Assembly (NCBI RefSeq): GCF_001591765.1
Contig: NZ_BCVN01000002.1
Span: 95,613 to 159,612 of the forward strand
Length of the DNA: 64,000 nucleotides
Direction of reading: 5' to 3'
From: Pseudolactococcus raffinolactis NBRC 100932
GTDB lineage: Bacteria > Bacillota > Bacilli > Lactobacillales > Streptococcaceae
Shown: positions 1 through 8,576 of the stretch, in pieces
Position numbering within the stretch: position 1 is the first letter of the stretch
Layout: each line of letters starts with the position of its first letter
Notes under the pieces: generated by a model
Seen by the model: only the letters and a program-made list of their open reading frames with translations
Told to the model about the DNA's origin: nothing
Database searches by the model: none
Made by a program: the position numbers and the translations under genes

Positions 1-1
1 C

Positions 2-133
2 ATTGGCAGTAATGCACCAGGAAGCCCAGGCCTCCATTTTTCAGATATGACAGTTAAAGATGAGACACTTCCTGTTGCTGTTGACTATTATGTGAATAAT
101 ACCTTTGCTATTTTGGAAAAGTTGGGGAAATGA
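2..133 (+). CDS. C-terminal end of an M20-family metallopeptidase/amidohydrolase (partial)
   Basis: Only the last 43 codons are in the window. The frame is open from base 2 to a TGA at 131-133. The stretch GSPGLHFSDMTV followed by a helix-like tail (AVDYYVNNTFAILEKLG) resembles the C-terminus of M20 amidohydrolases such as N-acyl-amino-acid or N-acetyl-diaminopimelate deacylases, where a Gly-x-Pro-x-Leu-His segment lies close to the metal site. The substrate cannot be decided from this fragment. It reads towards glyQ but is separated from it by a strong promoter and a leader with its own terminator, so it is probably a separate transcription unit. Confidence 0.6.
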   Translation: MGSNAPGSPGLHFSDMTVKDETLPVAVDYYVNNTFAILEKLGK

Positions 134-174
134 TAAAGAAAATAATCAGGATAAGATAATTATCTTGGGTAATT

Positions 175-203
175 TTGACAAACAAGCGTAAATTTGTTAA
201 AAT
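175..203 (+). promoter_or_regulatory. Promoter of the glyQS leader
   Basis: TTGACA at 175-180 and TAAAAT at 198-203 are separated by 17 bp, a near-consensus sigma-A promoter. Transcription would begin near position 210. A 14-bp perfect palindrome (AAGATAATTATCTT, 153-166) lies just upstream, of unknown role. Confidence 0.85.
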
Positions 204-209
204 ATCATA

Positions 210-356
210 AAGCAATGAAACCAAGTGGCGCGGGTGGAGCTTGAATTGAATATGAGCGCTTGATTGATAAAGCAATCAAGAATTCAGGTGGAACCGCGTC
301 GATAAGGCGTCCTGATACTAGAACACAATGTGTGTTGAGTGTCAGGGCGTTTTTGT
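210..356 (+). promoter_or_regulatory. Glycine T-box riboswitch with intrinsic terminator
   Basis: The T-box sequence AGGTGGAACCGCG lies at 286-298. Its TGGA bulge suits the UCCA end of tRNA-Gly (discriminator U). A perfect 8-bp Stem III (CTTGATTG/CAATCAAG, 259-266 and 273-280) precedes it. A terminator hairpin (about 307-349, with inner helix AACACA/TGTGTT) and a T run at 350-354 follow. Uncharged tRNA-Gly should stabilise the antiterminator and allow glyQS transcription. Only about 50 nt lie between the predicted start and Stem III, so a full-size Stem I does not fit. A GGC triplet at 227-229 could be the specifier in a small loop. Confidence 0.85.
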
Positions 357-403
357 GTTCTATGCAACATTTTAAATGGCAAGACAGTCATAATGGAGGA
401 ATT

Positions 404-1351
404 ATGTCGAACAAACTATCATTTCAAGAAATCATCCTAACACTCCAAGAATTTTGGAGTAAGCAAGGTGCTAATCTCATGCAAGCCTACGATAACGAAG
501 TAGGGGCAGGCACTATGTCGCCTTATACTTTTTTACGTGCCAATGGTCCAGAACCGTGGAACGCTGCCTATGTGCAACCATCACGTCGCCCAGCAGACGG
601 TCGCTATGGGGAAAACCCAAATCGCCTGTTCCAACACCACCAATTCCAAGTGGTGATGAAGCCTTCACCTAAAAATATCCAACAGCTCTATTTAGATAGT
701 TTAGCAGCATTGGGCATTAATGCCCTAGAGCATGATATTCGCTTTGTTGAAGATAACTGGGAAAACCCATCAATGGGTGCTGCTGGGATTGGCTGGGAAG
801 TTTGGCTGGACGGGATGGAAGTGACGCAGTTCACGTATTTCCAACAAGTCGGCGGGATTGAAGTCGATTCTGTGACGTCTGAGATCACGTATGGTCTTGA
901 GCGTTTGGCGTCTTATATCCAAGAGGTTGAGTCAGTTTATGATCTAGAGTGGGGTAATGGCGTGCTTTATGGCGATATCTTTACGGAGCCTGAGTACGAA
1001 CATTCTAAATTTGCCTTTGAGGAGATCGAAACGGATACTTTCTTGACGCTATTTGATACTTATGAAGCGCAAGCGACGAAATTACTTGATTTGGGTCTCG
1101 TGCATCCGGCCTATGACTTCATCTTGAAATCAAGTCATACCTTTAACTTGCTAGATGCGAGTGGTGCAGTTTCTGTTACTGAGCGTGCGGGTTATTTGCA
1201 CCGTGTGCGGACGATGGCACGTAAAGTGGCGCGTACTTTCATCAATGAGCGCGCGAAACTTGGTTTCCCACTCTTAAAAGATTCAGAACTACGCGATAAA
1301 TATCTGGGAGAAAATGGCAAATATGCAGAAGTTGCTGGAGGTGACAAATAA
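404..1351 (+). CDS. glyQ: Glycyl-tRNA synthetase alpha subunit
   Basis: This is the catalytic alpha chain of the bacterial alpha2-beta2 glycyl-tRNA synthetase. It activates glycine with ATP and charges tRNA-Gly in the cytoplasm. The protein is 315 aa, normal for the family. The class II core is evident: [15 protein letters not shown] near residue 60, the adjacent [11 protein letters not shown] segment, and [13 protein letters not shown] later. The frame is open further upstream, but the extension runs through the T-box hairpins. The ATG at 404 sits 4 bases after TGGAGGA and begins [10 protein letters not shown], as in homologues. Its TAA overlaps the glyS ATG by one base (TAATG), pointing to translational coupling. 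Expression is controlled by the T-box leader. Confidence 0.97.
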   Translation: MSNKLSFQEIILTLQEFWSKQGANLMQAYDNEVGAGTMSPYTFLRANGPEPWNAAYVQPSRRPADGRYGENPNRLFQHHQFQVVMKPSPKNIQQLYLDSLAALGINALEHDIRFVEDNWENPSMGAAGIGWEVWLDGMEVTQFTYFQQVGGIEVDSVTSEITYGLERLASYIQEVESVYDLEWGNGVLYGDIFTEPEYEHSKFAFEEIETDTFLTLFDTYEAQATKLLDLGLVHPAYDFILKSSHTFNLLDASGAVSVTERAGYLHRVRTMARKVARTFINERAKLGFPLLKDSELRDKYLGENGKYAEVAGGDK

Positions 1352-3381
1352 TGGCAAACTATTTACTTGAAATTGGCTTAGAAGAAATGCCAGCGCACCT
1401 TGTAAGTGCTGCATCTCAACAACTGGCAACGCGTGTGGCAGACTTTTTGACAGAAAACCGCGTGACCTTTGAAAGTGTCACTAAATTCTCAACACCACGC
1501 CGCTTGGCTGTCTTGGTCAATGGTCTAGCAGATGCTTCAGCATCAATCGACGAAGAAGTCAAAGGCCCATCAGCCAAAATTGCCAAAGATGCAGAAGGCA
1601 ACTGGTCAAAAGCCATCCAAGGTTTCTCGCGTGGTCAAGGTGTCACACCAGATGATTTGGTCCTAAAAGGCGATTATTACTACGCCAATAAACACATCGC
1701 TGGCATCGTAACAGCTGATATTTTGACAAAAATCGGCAGCGACGTCATCAGCAAAATGAACTTCTCGACCTACATGAAGTGGGCCAACAATAACTTCCTT
1801 TTCGTCCGCCCAATCCAGTGGCTCGTCAGCTTGCTCGACACAGACCTCGTGCCATTTGACCTGCTCGACGTCACAGCGAGCAACGTCACGCACGGCCACC
1901 GGTTCTTATTCGACGATACAATTGTTTTAGAAAATGCGTCAGATTATGAAGCAAGTCTGAAACAAGCTTTCGTCGTAGCAGATGCAGACGCTCGTAAAGC
2001 AACTATCCAAGCACAAATTGCAGCGATTGCCAAAGCAAATAGCTGGGAGATTTACCTAGAACCAGGCCTCTTAGAAGAAGTCAATAATTTAGTAGAATAT
2101 CCAACAGCCTTCGTTGGTGATTTTGATGCCAAATATTTGGAAGTGCCTGAAGAAGTCCTGGTCACATCGATGCGCGAACACCAACGTTATTTTGAAGTGC
2201 GAGATTTAGCTGGTAATCTCCAACCGCATTTCATTTCAGTCAGAAACGGGAATGCTGAGCACATTGAAAATGTTGCTAAAGGGAACCAAAAAGTTTTAGT
2301 TGCGCGTCTTGAAGATGCTGAATTTTTCTGGCGTGAAGACCAAAAACTTAAAATTTCTGACTTGGTTGAGAAACTCAAAAAAGTCACTTTCCATGAAAAA
2401 ATCGGTTCAGTCCATGCCCATATGGGACGTGTGAAGCTGATCGCTGAGAAATTACGTCAGCAAGCTAATTTGCCAGCAGATTACGATGCAAAACTTGATC
2501 GAGCTGCTGATATTTACAAATTTGACCTTTTAACAGGAATGGTCGGTGAGTTTGACGAGTTGCAAGGTGTCATGGGTGAAAAATATGCCCGACTTGCAGG
2601 CGAAGATGCAGCAGTCGCAGCAAGTATTCGTGAACATTATATGCCAACATCAGCTGACGGTGACCTGCCTCAAACTGAGATTGGTGCTGTCCTTGCCATC
2701 GCAGATAAACTGGACACAATTTTAGCCTTCTTTACCGTTGGCTTAATTCCAAGCGGTTCAAACGATCCCTATGCCCTTCGTCGTGCGACAGCAGGGATTT
2801 TACGAATCATTGAAGCACAACAATGGGACATCGAGCTAGACTCGCTTATTGACGAACTTTATACACTAGACTTGAATGGTTTCAGTTATGACCGCAAAGC
2901 TGACGTTATGACCTTTATCAACGGTCGTGTGGCTAAGATGCTTGAAGGCACAGCACGCTATGACATTATCGAAGCAGTATTAGCGACTGATTCGCTTGAT
3001 GTGGCAAGTTTAAGAGCTGCAGCTCAAGCCATTGATGCGAAAACAAGTGATGCTGACTTTAAAACATCAGTCGAAAACTTGTCGCGTGTCTTTAACTTGG
3101 CAAGTAAACTTGAAGCAGCACCAGCACTTGACGAAAGCCTCTTTGAAAATGCGTCTGAAAAAGCTTTATTTGCAGCTAACCAAGCCTTGACATTGACAGA
3201 CGACAGCACACAAAATATCAGTGATTTATTCGCCTTATCAGCACCAATCAGTGATTTCTTTGATAATACCATGGTCATGATAGACAATCAAGCCCTTAAA
3301 AATAACCGCTTGAGCTTGCTTGCTGATATTTCAGGAAAAGCAGGACAAATCGCTGATTTCACCTTGATTAACACCAAATAA
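1351..3381 (+). CDS. glyS: Glycyl-tRNA synthetase beta subunit
   Basis: This is the beta chain of tetrameric glycyl-tRNA synthetase, needed for tRNA recognition and binding. At 676 aa it has normal length. It begins with the typical [18 protein letters not shown] and carries conserved segments such as FIRPIQW-like FVRPIQWLVSLL and TSMREHQRYFEV in the N-terminal half. An HD-like region (HYMPTSADGDLPQ and following) lies in the middle, and an anticodon-binding-like helical domain at the C-terminus. The ATG overlaps the glyQ stop codon, so both chains are made from one mRNA under the T-box. There is no promoter between the two genes. Confidence 0.97.
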   Translation: MANYLLEIGLEEMPAHLVSAASQQLATRVADFLTENRVTFESVTKFSTPRRLAVLVNGLADASASIDEEVKGPSAKIAKDAEGNWSKAIQGFSRGQGVTPDDLVLKGDYYYANKHIAGIVTADILTKIGSDVISKMNFSTYMKWANNNFLFVRPIQWLVSLLDTDLVPFDLLDVTASNVTHGHRFLFDDTIVLENASDYEASLKQAFVVADADARKATIQAQIAAIAKANSWEIYLEPGLLEEVNNLVEYPTAFVGDFDAKYLEVPEEVLVTSMREHQRYFEVRDLAGNLQPHFISVRNGNAEHIENVAKGNQKVLVARLEDAEFFWREDQKLKISDLVEKLKKVTFHEKIGSVHAHMGRVKLIAEKLRQQANLPADYDAKLDRAADIYKFDLLTGMVGEFDELQGVMGEKYARLAGEDAAVAASIREHYMPTSADGDLPQTEIGAVLAIADKLDTILAFFTVGLIPSGSNDPYALRRATAGILRIIEAQQWDIELDSLIDELYTLDLNGFSYDRKADVMTFINGRVAKMLEGTARYDIIEAVLATDSLDVASLRAAAQAIDAKTSDADFKTSVENLSRVFNLASKLEAAPALDESLFENASEKALFAANQALTLTDDSTQNISDLFALSAPISDFFDNTMVMIDNQALKNNRLSLLADISGKAGQIADFTLINTK

Positions 3382-3410
3382 TCAAGACTAAACATACGAG
3401 GAGGAAATAA

Positions 3411-3653
3411 ATGGTAACACCTCAAGATATCGCAAGAATTAATGAACTTGCCCGCAAGAAAAAAGCAGAAGGCCTCACAGAAGCTGAGAAAGTCGAGCAG
3501 GCTGAACTCCGTCAAGCCTATATTTCTGGCGTTAAATCTAGCTTGCGCCACAATGTCGAGTCAATCAAGGTCGTAGATCCTGAAGGCAACGACATCACAC
3601 CAGAAAAAGCGAAAAAAGCACAATTTGATAAAGGCTTGCGAGATACTTTATAA
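3411..3653 (+). CDS. DUF896/UPF0291 (YnzC-like) small cytoplasmic protein
   Basis: The protein is 80 aa and highly charged, beginning [18 protein letters not shown], with a two-helix hairpin and the [18 protein letters not shown] segment diagnostic of the DUF896 (YnzC) family. The molecular role of this family is not established; the B. subtilis member is linked to the SOS locus. It lies 29 bp after glyS with a good Shine-Dalgarno (GAGGAGG, 3399-3405) and ends just before an intrinsic terminator, so it is probably the last gene of the glyQS transcript. The length matches the family and the start is well supported. Confidence 0.9.
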   Translation: MVTPQDIARINELARKKKAEGLTEAEKVEQAELRQAYISGVKSSLRHNVESIKVVDPEGNDITPEKAKKAQFDKGLRDTL

Positions 3654-3673
3654 ACACCAAACACAAAAAAAGT

Positions 3674-3708
3674 GAATGCTAGAAGTTAAATTCTGGCATC
3701 TTTTTTTT
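3674..3708 (+). terminator. Rho-independent terminator of the glyQS-DUF896 unit
   Basis: The stem ATGCTAGAA/TTCTGGCAT (one G-U pair) has a 6-nt loop and is followed by eight T residues at 3701-3708. Confidence 0.85.
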
Positions 3709-4010
3709 ATAGTCATATTCTGATCTACCCATAAATTTAGATTTTAGATAGATCGTTAAGTAAGATGATTTATTTTGACAAAAATGCTATCATTCGGCAC
3801 TATTGAGTTGAAAGACTGTTTTTATTATAGTATCACATTGAGTAAATCCCACCAGACAAGTTTGCTTTATACTGGTTAATTCAGTATAATTTGAGGAGAT
3901 GGAAGCGCTGACAAATATAAGCTTTTTGATAGTAGCTCATCATTTGACTTGGGGATTCAGGAACCAATCTCAGATTTACTAGCATCACTTGAAAATAATA
4001 CGGAAAGAAG
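3709..4010 (+). other. Gene-poor stretch with a promoter and a decayed small reading frame
   Basis: No intact gene is supported here. TTGCTT (3862-3867) and TATAAT (3885-3890), 17 bp apart, form a good promoter, followed by the Shine-Dalgarno-like GAGGAG at 3893-3898. An ATG at 3899 opens only 27 codons. A second frame encodes a protein-like stretch from 3910 to a TGA at 4011-4013 (KLFDSSSFDLGIQEP and on) but has no start codon because a TGA lies at 3892. Joining the two would need one frameshift near 3920. The family is not recognised. I interpret this as a degraded small gene that once led an operon with the HAD gene that follows. Confidence 0.4.
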
Positions 4011-4705
4011 ATGACGGTTATTAAAAAGAAAAAAATCAACATGGCAAACATCATCTAAGGGCAATCTGCTTTGACTTAGATGGTCTTTTGCTTGATACGG
4101 AACATACTTATCGGGATGGTTGGCTCTATGCTTTTGAAAAGATGGGGATTGATAAAAATGCCTACGACATTGACGCTTGGTCAGGTCTTTCTTGGCTACA
4201 AACTCGGACGATGCTAGAAGCAGAATTTGGCGCAGCCATGGTATCAGAAATTCGTGAGGCACGTGAATCCTATATTTTACAACAAATGACCGAAGGACAG
4301 CTACCAATCAAAGCTGGCGCTCCTGAAGTCTTAAAGGTAGCCAAGAAAAAAGGTCTGAAACTTGCAGTTGTTAGCTCGACTGTCAGTAGTAGAGCCTTGC
4401 CTTTGCTTGGAAATGCAGGTTTACTAGCTTATTTTGATGTTAAAATTTTTGGAGATGAGGTGATGAAACATAAACCACTACCTGATCCCTATTTGACTGC
4501 ACTCTCGAAATTAGGTGTCCATGAGTTTCAGGCTATCGCTGTAGAAGATTCTTTTACTGGCGCCTTTTCTGCGACACAAGCAGGTTTGAAAGTCTTTCTT
4601 GTACCTGATTGTAGTTTTGATAAAGTCTTTTCCGATGCAGAACTAGCACAGCTCAATCTTTTAGGCATCGGTAAAGATTTGCACGAACTTGCTGATATGA
4701 TATGA
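4011..4705 (+). pseudogene. HAD-superfamily (beta-phosphoglucomutase-like) phosphatase, apparently frameshifted near its N-terminus
   Basis: All four HAD motifs are readable from 4061 on: FDLDGLLLDTE (motif I), VVSSTVSS (motif II), KHKPLPDPY (motif III lysine) and AVEDSFTGA (motif IV), so the family is a subclass-I phosphatase or mutase acting on small phosphorylated metabolites. That frame is open only from 4025 and has no ATG, GTG or TTG before motif I; the first possible start, a TTG at 4088, would remove the catalytic aspartates. The natural starts (ATG 4011 or ATG 4041, giving MANII) lie in another frame that stops at 4056-4058. One missing base around 4053-4060 would restore a normal protein of about 220 aa. 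This is a recent pseudogene, a sequencing indel, or a frameshifted gene. The substrate is unknown. Confidence 0.65.
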
Positions 4706-4740
4706 TATGATAAAGGTACAAATAAACTAAAGGAAAAAAC

Positions 4741-6237
4741 ATGGATTATTGGATTGGCATTGACATGGGAACGACAGCAACGAAGGCTGTCTTATATACA
4801 GAATCAGGGACGATAGTAGCAACACAATCAATCATTTATACGCTTTATCGGGATCCGTCAGGAATGGCTGAAGAAGCACCAGAAGACATTTTTGATGCGG
4901 TCGTGGGTACCATCCGTGCGGTTTCTGAGAAATTGACAGTTGCCGATAAACTGTGTGCCATTGGGTTTTCAGCTCAGCAACATTCTTTGATTGCTACAAC
5001 CAGTGATTTCAAGCCCTTGACGCGCGTGATCACTTGGGCAGATACCCGTGCTAATGCCGCAGCAACCGCCTTACGAAATGCCGATCAGGGACATAATATC
5101 TTCATGAGAACTGGCACACCTATTCAACCCATGTCTCCTTTATCAAAATTACACTGGCTCAAGCACGACCAGCCAGATCTCTTTCAAGCGGCAGATCATT
5201 TTATGGACATCAAGACTTATGTCTTTCATCGCTTGTTTGGTGTCTACAAGCTTGATCTGTCGCTTGCTAGCGCAACCGGCCTCTATCATTTAGAAAAGCA
5301 ACAGTGGGATCAAGATATTTTGGACTTGCTAGGGTTATCGCTGGATCAGCTGCCAGAGATCGTCTCGCCTTATGCCTTTGAATTGGGCTTATCCTTAGCT
5401 GATGCTCAGATGATGCACATCCCACCAGAAACGCCATTTGTCTGGGGTGCAGCTGATGGTCCTATGTCCAATCTCGGCGTGGCTGCCATTCAACCCGGCA
5501 TTGCGGCCTTGACCATTGGCACATCAGGCGCTATTCGTGTCATGACCAATCGACCCATTGTTGACGAAAAGATGAGGACCTTTACCTATGCCCTAGATGA
5601 AACCCATTGGGTTGTTGGCGGTGCGACAAATTCGGGTGCATCGGTGCTGGCTTGGTTGAAAGAAAAGATCTTTGACGATCGAATTACTTTGGATACCATG
5701 ACACAAATGGCGGCAAGCATCTCAGCGGGGAGCGGAGGCTTGATTTTTCATCCCTACCTAGGTGGTGAACGCGCACCGATTTGGGACGCGACGGCAAGGG
5801 GCTCTTTTTTCGGCCTAGGCTATGAACACGGTCAGGCAGAAATGACCCGCGCCGTTTTAGAGGGCATCAGCTATAATATACATGCGATTGCAGTTGCACT
5901 TGAAGAAGTCGTCGGTGAACTCAAACATATTCAAGCGACGGGTGGTTTTACCAACTCTGAAATCTGGCTACAAATTTTGGCTGATATTTTTGACATGCCG
6001 ATTCATATCCCAGATAGTCAAGAAGCTGGCTGTTTAGCTGCCGTAATTCTATCGCAAAAAGCGCTGGGGGTCATGGCAAGTTTTGATGAGGTGACTCAAC
6101 TTGTGACGACGCGAGCAGTCTACACCCCTTTAACAGAGCATTTATCTACTTACCGTGAACTAGAAGCACTCTATACTGACTTACTCACGCATTATCAAAC
6201 GACTTATGGTAAACTCTCAGAATTTAAAAGAAGGTAA
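4741..6237 (+). CDS. gntK: FGGY-family carbohydrate kinase, probably gluconokinase
   Basis: FGGY kinases phosphorylate sugars or sugar acids with ATP in the cytoplasm. This 498-aa protein has the N-terminal phosphate-binding motif IGIDMGTTATKAVLY (residues 4-18). A second ATPase-fold half contains the signature region (LGGERAPIWDATARGSFFGL) and the adenosine motif ATGGFTNSEIWLQILAD. The LYRDPSGMAEE stretch and overall layout fit FGGY gluconate kinases of lactic acid bacteria better than xylulokinase, but xylulokinase is not excluded. It starts with an AAAGGA Shine-Dalgarno 6 bp before the ATG. The neighbour is transketolase, so a link to the pentose phosphate pathway is plausible. Confidence 0.75.
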   Translation: MDYWIGIDMGTTATKAVLYTESGTIVATQSIIYTLYRDPSGMAEEAPEDIFDAVVGTIRAVSEKLTVADKLCAIGFSAQQHSLIATTSDFKPLTRVITWADTRANAAATALRNADQGHNIFMRTGTPIQPMSPLSKLHWLKHDQPDLFQAADHFMDIKTYVFHRLFGVYKLDLSLASATGLYHLEKQQWDQDILDLLGLSLDQLPEIVSPYAFELGLSLADAQMMHIPPETPFVWGAADGPMSNLGVAAIQPGIAALTIGTSGAIRVMTNRPIVDEKMRTFTYALDETHWVVGGATNSGASVLAWLKEKIFDDRITLDTMTQMAASISAGSGGLIFHPYLGGERAPIWDATARGSFFGLGYEHGQAEMTRAVLEGISYNIHAIAVALEEVVGELKHIQATGGFTNSEIWLQILADIFDMPIHIPDSQEAGCLAAVILSQKALGVMASFDEVTQLVTTRAVYTPLTEHLSTYRELEALYTDLLTHYQTTYGKLSEFKRR

Positions 6238-6274
6238 ATTTAAAACCTTGTTCGGAAAATTCTGTAAAAAAATA

Positions 6275-6283
6275 TGGTATAAT
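6275..6283 (+). promoter_or_regulatory. Extended -10 promoter for transketolase
   Basis: TGGTATAAT is an extended -10 element with no clear -35. Just upstream, at 6248-6260, the reverse strand carries a CCGAAC core flanked by A/T, resembling an inverted PurBox at 11 of 13 positions. Confidence 0.6.
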
Positions 6284-6318
6284 TTTATTAACTTGAAAAA
6301 ATGAAAGGCTATCCCAAC

Positions 6319-8310
6319 ATGACTTTTGACAACACTGATCAACTCGCGGTCAATACGATTCGCACTTTGTCTATCGATGCCATCCAGAAGGCAAATTCAG
6401 GTCATCCTGGACTTCCGATGGGTGCTGCACCTATGGCTTACGTCCTTTGGAGTAAGTTTCTAAATGTCAATCCGTTGACGCACCGTGATTGGTCAAACCG
6501 TGACCGTTTTGTCCTCTCTGCAGGTCATGGTTCTGCCATGCTTTACTCGCTTTTGCACTTGGCAGGCTATGATGTGACGATTGACGACCTCAAAAACTTC
6601 CGTCAATGGCAAAGTAAGACACCAGGTCATCCAGAAGTGGATTGGACAGATGGTGTTGAAGCAACGACTGGGCCGCTAGGTCAAGGGATTGCTAACGCTG
6701 TTGGTCTTGCGATGGCTGAAGCACATTTGGCTGCGACTTACAACCGTCCTGGCTACGAAATCGTTGACCACTATACCTATGCGCTCAATGGTGATGGCGA
6801 TTTGATGGAAGGTGTTTCGCAAGAAGCCGCATCTCTCGCAGCTCAGCTCAAATTAGGTAAACTTGTTTTGCTATACGATAGCAATGACATTTCATTGGAT
6901 GGCCCAACTTCAAAATCATTCCCAGACGATATTAAAATGCGTTTCGAGTCATATGGCTGGCAACATATTTTGGTCAAAGATGGCAATGATTTAGAAGAAA
7001 TTGAAGCAGCCATTACACGTGCCAAAGCTGAAACTGATAAACCAACGATTATTGAAGTTAAAACAGTCATTGGATTTGGTGCTGAAAAACAAGGGACTTC
7101 GGGTGTCCATGGTGCGCCATTAGGCCCTGATGGTGTCGCTTTTGCTAAGAAAAACTATGGTTGGGAGTACCCTGACTTTACAGTCCCTGCAGAAGTGAAT
7201 CAACGTTTCCTTGAAACGCTTCGTGCGCGTGGCGAAAGCCTTGAGCAAGTTTGGCGCGAAACTTTTGATGCCTATGCCAAAGACTATCCAGAGTTGGCCA
7301 AACAATATGCGGATGCTTTCAGCAATGTCACACCTGAGCTTGACTTACCTAAGTATGAGCTTGGTACATCAGCTGCTAGCCGTGTGACGTCACAAGAAAC
7401 GATTCAAAAATTATCAGCACAAATGCCAAACCTTTGGGGTGGATCAGCTGACCTTTCTGCCTCAAATAATACCATGGTCAAAGTCGAAAGTGATTTTGAA
7501 GTAGGAAATTATGCTGGTCGCAACATCTGGTTTGGTGTGCGTGAATTTGCTATGGCAGCAGCCATGAACGGTATTGCCCTTCATGGTGGGACACGTGTTT
7601 ATGGCGGGACATTCTTTGTCTTCTCAAACTATCTATTGCCAGCTGTTCGGATGGCTGCCTTGCAAGATATCCCTACTGTTTACGTCTTGACACATGATTC
7701 AATCGCTGTCGGTGAAGATGGCCCAACGCATGAACCAGTTGAACAATTAGCAAGTGTCCGTTCAATGCCAAACCTTAACGTCATTCGTCCTGCGGATGGT
7801 AATGAAGTGATTGCAGCATGGCGTCGTGCAGTAACTGAAACGAAACGCCCAACGGCTTTGATTTTGACACGTCAAAACTTGCCAGTTTTACCAGGTACAG
7901 CTGAGCTGGCTGAAGCAGGTGTTAACTTTGGTGCTTATATCATTTCACCTGAGCAAAAAGATGCTGATCTTGATGGGATCATCATTGCGACAGGTAGTGA
8001 AGTGAAACTTGCCATTGATACACAAGCTGAGCTTGCTAACGACGGGACGAATGTACGTGTAGTCTCAATGCCTGCTCAAAATATCTTTGATGAACAATCA
8101 GCTGCTTACAAAGAAGAAATTTTACCACTTGCCGTGACGAAACGCATGGTCATTGAAGCGGGTACGAGCTTCGGTTGGGGTAAATATATCGGTCTAACTG
8201 GTAAAACATTAACCATTGATACTTGGGGCGCTTCAGCACCAGGCGATAAAGTCTTCCAAGAATATGGCTTTACAGTTGAAAATGCTGTGAACATTTACCG
8301 TAGTCTGTGA
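6319..8310 (+). CDS. tkt: Transketolase
   Basis: This ThDP- and Mg-dependent enzyme moves two-carbon ketol units between pentose phosphate and glycolytic sugars. The protein is 663 aa, normal for the family. Seen in order: [15 protein letters not shown] near the N-terminus, the transketolase signature region ([18 protein letters not shown]), the ThDP-binding GDGDLMEG ending in [10 protein letters not shown], the Pyr domain with [18 protein letters not shown] and [12 protein letters not shown], and a C-terminal Rossmann-like domain. The ATG at 6319 is preferred over the in-frame ATG at 6301 because GAAAGG (6303-6308) is then a correctly spaced Shine-Dalgarno and the protein begins [12 protein letters not shown] as homologues do. 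Confidence 0.96.
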   Translation: MTFDNTDQLAVNTIRTLSIDAIQKANSGHPGLPMGAAPMAYVLWSKFLNVNPLTHRDWSNRDRFVLSAGHGSAMLYSLLHLAGYDVTIDDLKNFRQWQSKTPGHPEVDWTDGVEATTGPLGQGIANAVGLAMAEAHLAATYNRPGYEIVDHYTYALNGDGDLMEGVSQEAASLAAQLKLGKLVLLYDSNDISLDGPTSKSFPDDIKMRFESYGWQHILVKDGNDLEEIEAAITRAKAETDKPTIIEVKTVIGFGAEKQGTSGVHGAPLGPDGVAFAKKNYGWEYPDFTVPAEVNQRFLETLRARGESLEQVWRETFDAYAKDYPELAKQYADAFSNVTPELDLPKYELGTSAASRVTSQETIQKLSAQMPNLWGGSADLSASNNTMVKVESDFEVGNYAGRNIWFGVREFAMAAAMNGIALHGGTRVYGGTFFVFSNYLLPAVRMAALQDIPTVYVLTHDSIAVGEDGPTHEPVEQLASVRSMPNLNVIRPADGNEVIAAWRRAVTETKRPTALILTRQNLPVLPGTAELAEAGVNFGAYIISPEQKDADLDGIIIATGSEVKLAIDTQAELANDGTNVRVVSMPAQNIFDEQSAAYKEEILPLAVTKRMVIEAGTSFGWGKYIGLTGKTLTIDTWGASAPGDKVFQEYGFTVENAVNIYRSL

Positions 8311-8343
8311 GCCGATTGTTAATTCCCAAATAAACTTTAAAAG

Positions 8344-8398
8344 AATAGGCTATGACCGATTTTCGATGTTAATCGTAATCGATCATAGTCTATTTTTA
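8344..8398 (+). terminator. Structured terminator after tkt; copy 1 of a two-copy 3' element
   Basis: A 12-bp outer stem (8344-8355 with 8383-8394, one G-U) encloses an inner CGATT/AATCG stem (8357-8361, 8371-8375) and is followed by T residues. The first 29 bases match the terminator after purL (35216 onward) at 27 positions. See the finding on paired 3' elements. Confidence 0.8.
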
Positions 8399-8494
8399 GT
8401 ATAATTTTTTAAAAATTGCTTAGCTGATGTCTTTTGTCCCAGTCTCTTCTTTGATATCCGAAAATACAATATTTTTGTTATTTAAAGCTATTAT

Positions 8495-8523
8495 TTGTTA
8501 AAACGTCGAAAGTAGTTTATAAT
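8495..8523 (+). promoter_or_regulatory. Promoter of the APC permease gene
   Basis: TTGTTA (8495-8500) and TATAAT (8518-8523) are separated by exactly 17 bp. The leader is about 45 nt, contains a small AGCGG/CCGCT hairpin (from 8529), and ends in a TAGGAGA Shine-Dalgarno. Confidence 0.8.
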
Positions 8524-8576
8524 AATCTAGCGGAACCGCTTACGAAAAATCTGCAGGCGGCGAAAATAGGAGACAA

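Noticed and set aside
153..166. 14-bp palindrome AAGATAATTATCTT upstream of the glyQ promoter
   Set aside because: Short AT-rich symmetry near a promoter is common by chance, and no regulator or second copy supports it.
260..403. N-terminal extension of glyQ in the same frame
   Set aside because: It runs through Stem III, the T-box and the terminator; the ATG at 404 has a Shine-Dalgarno and the family N-terminus.
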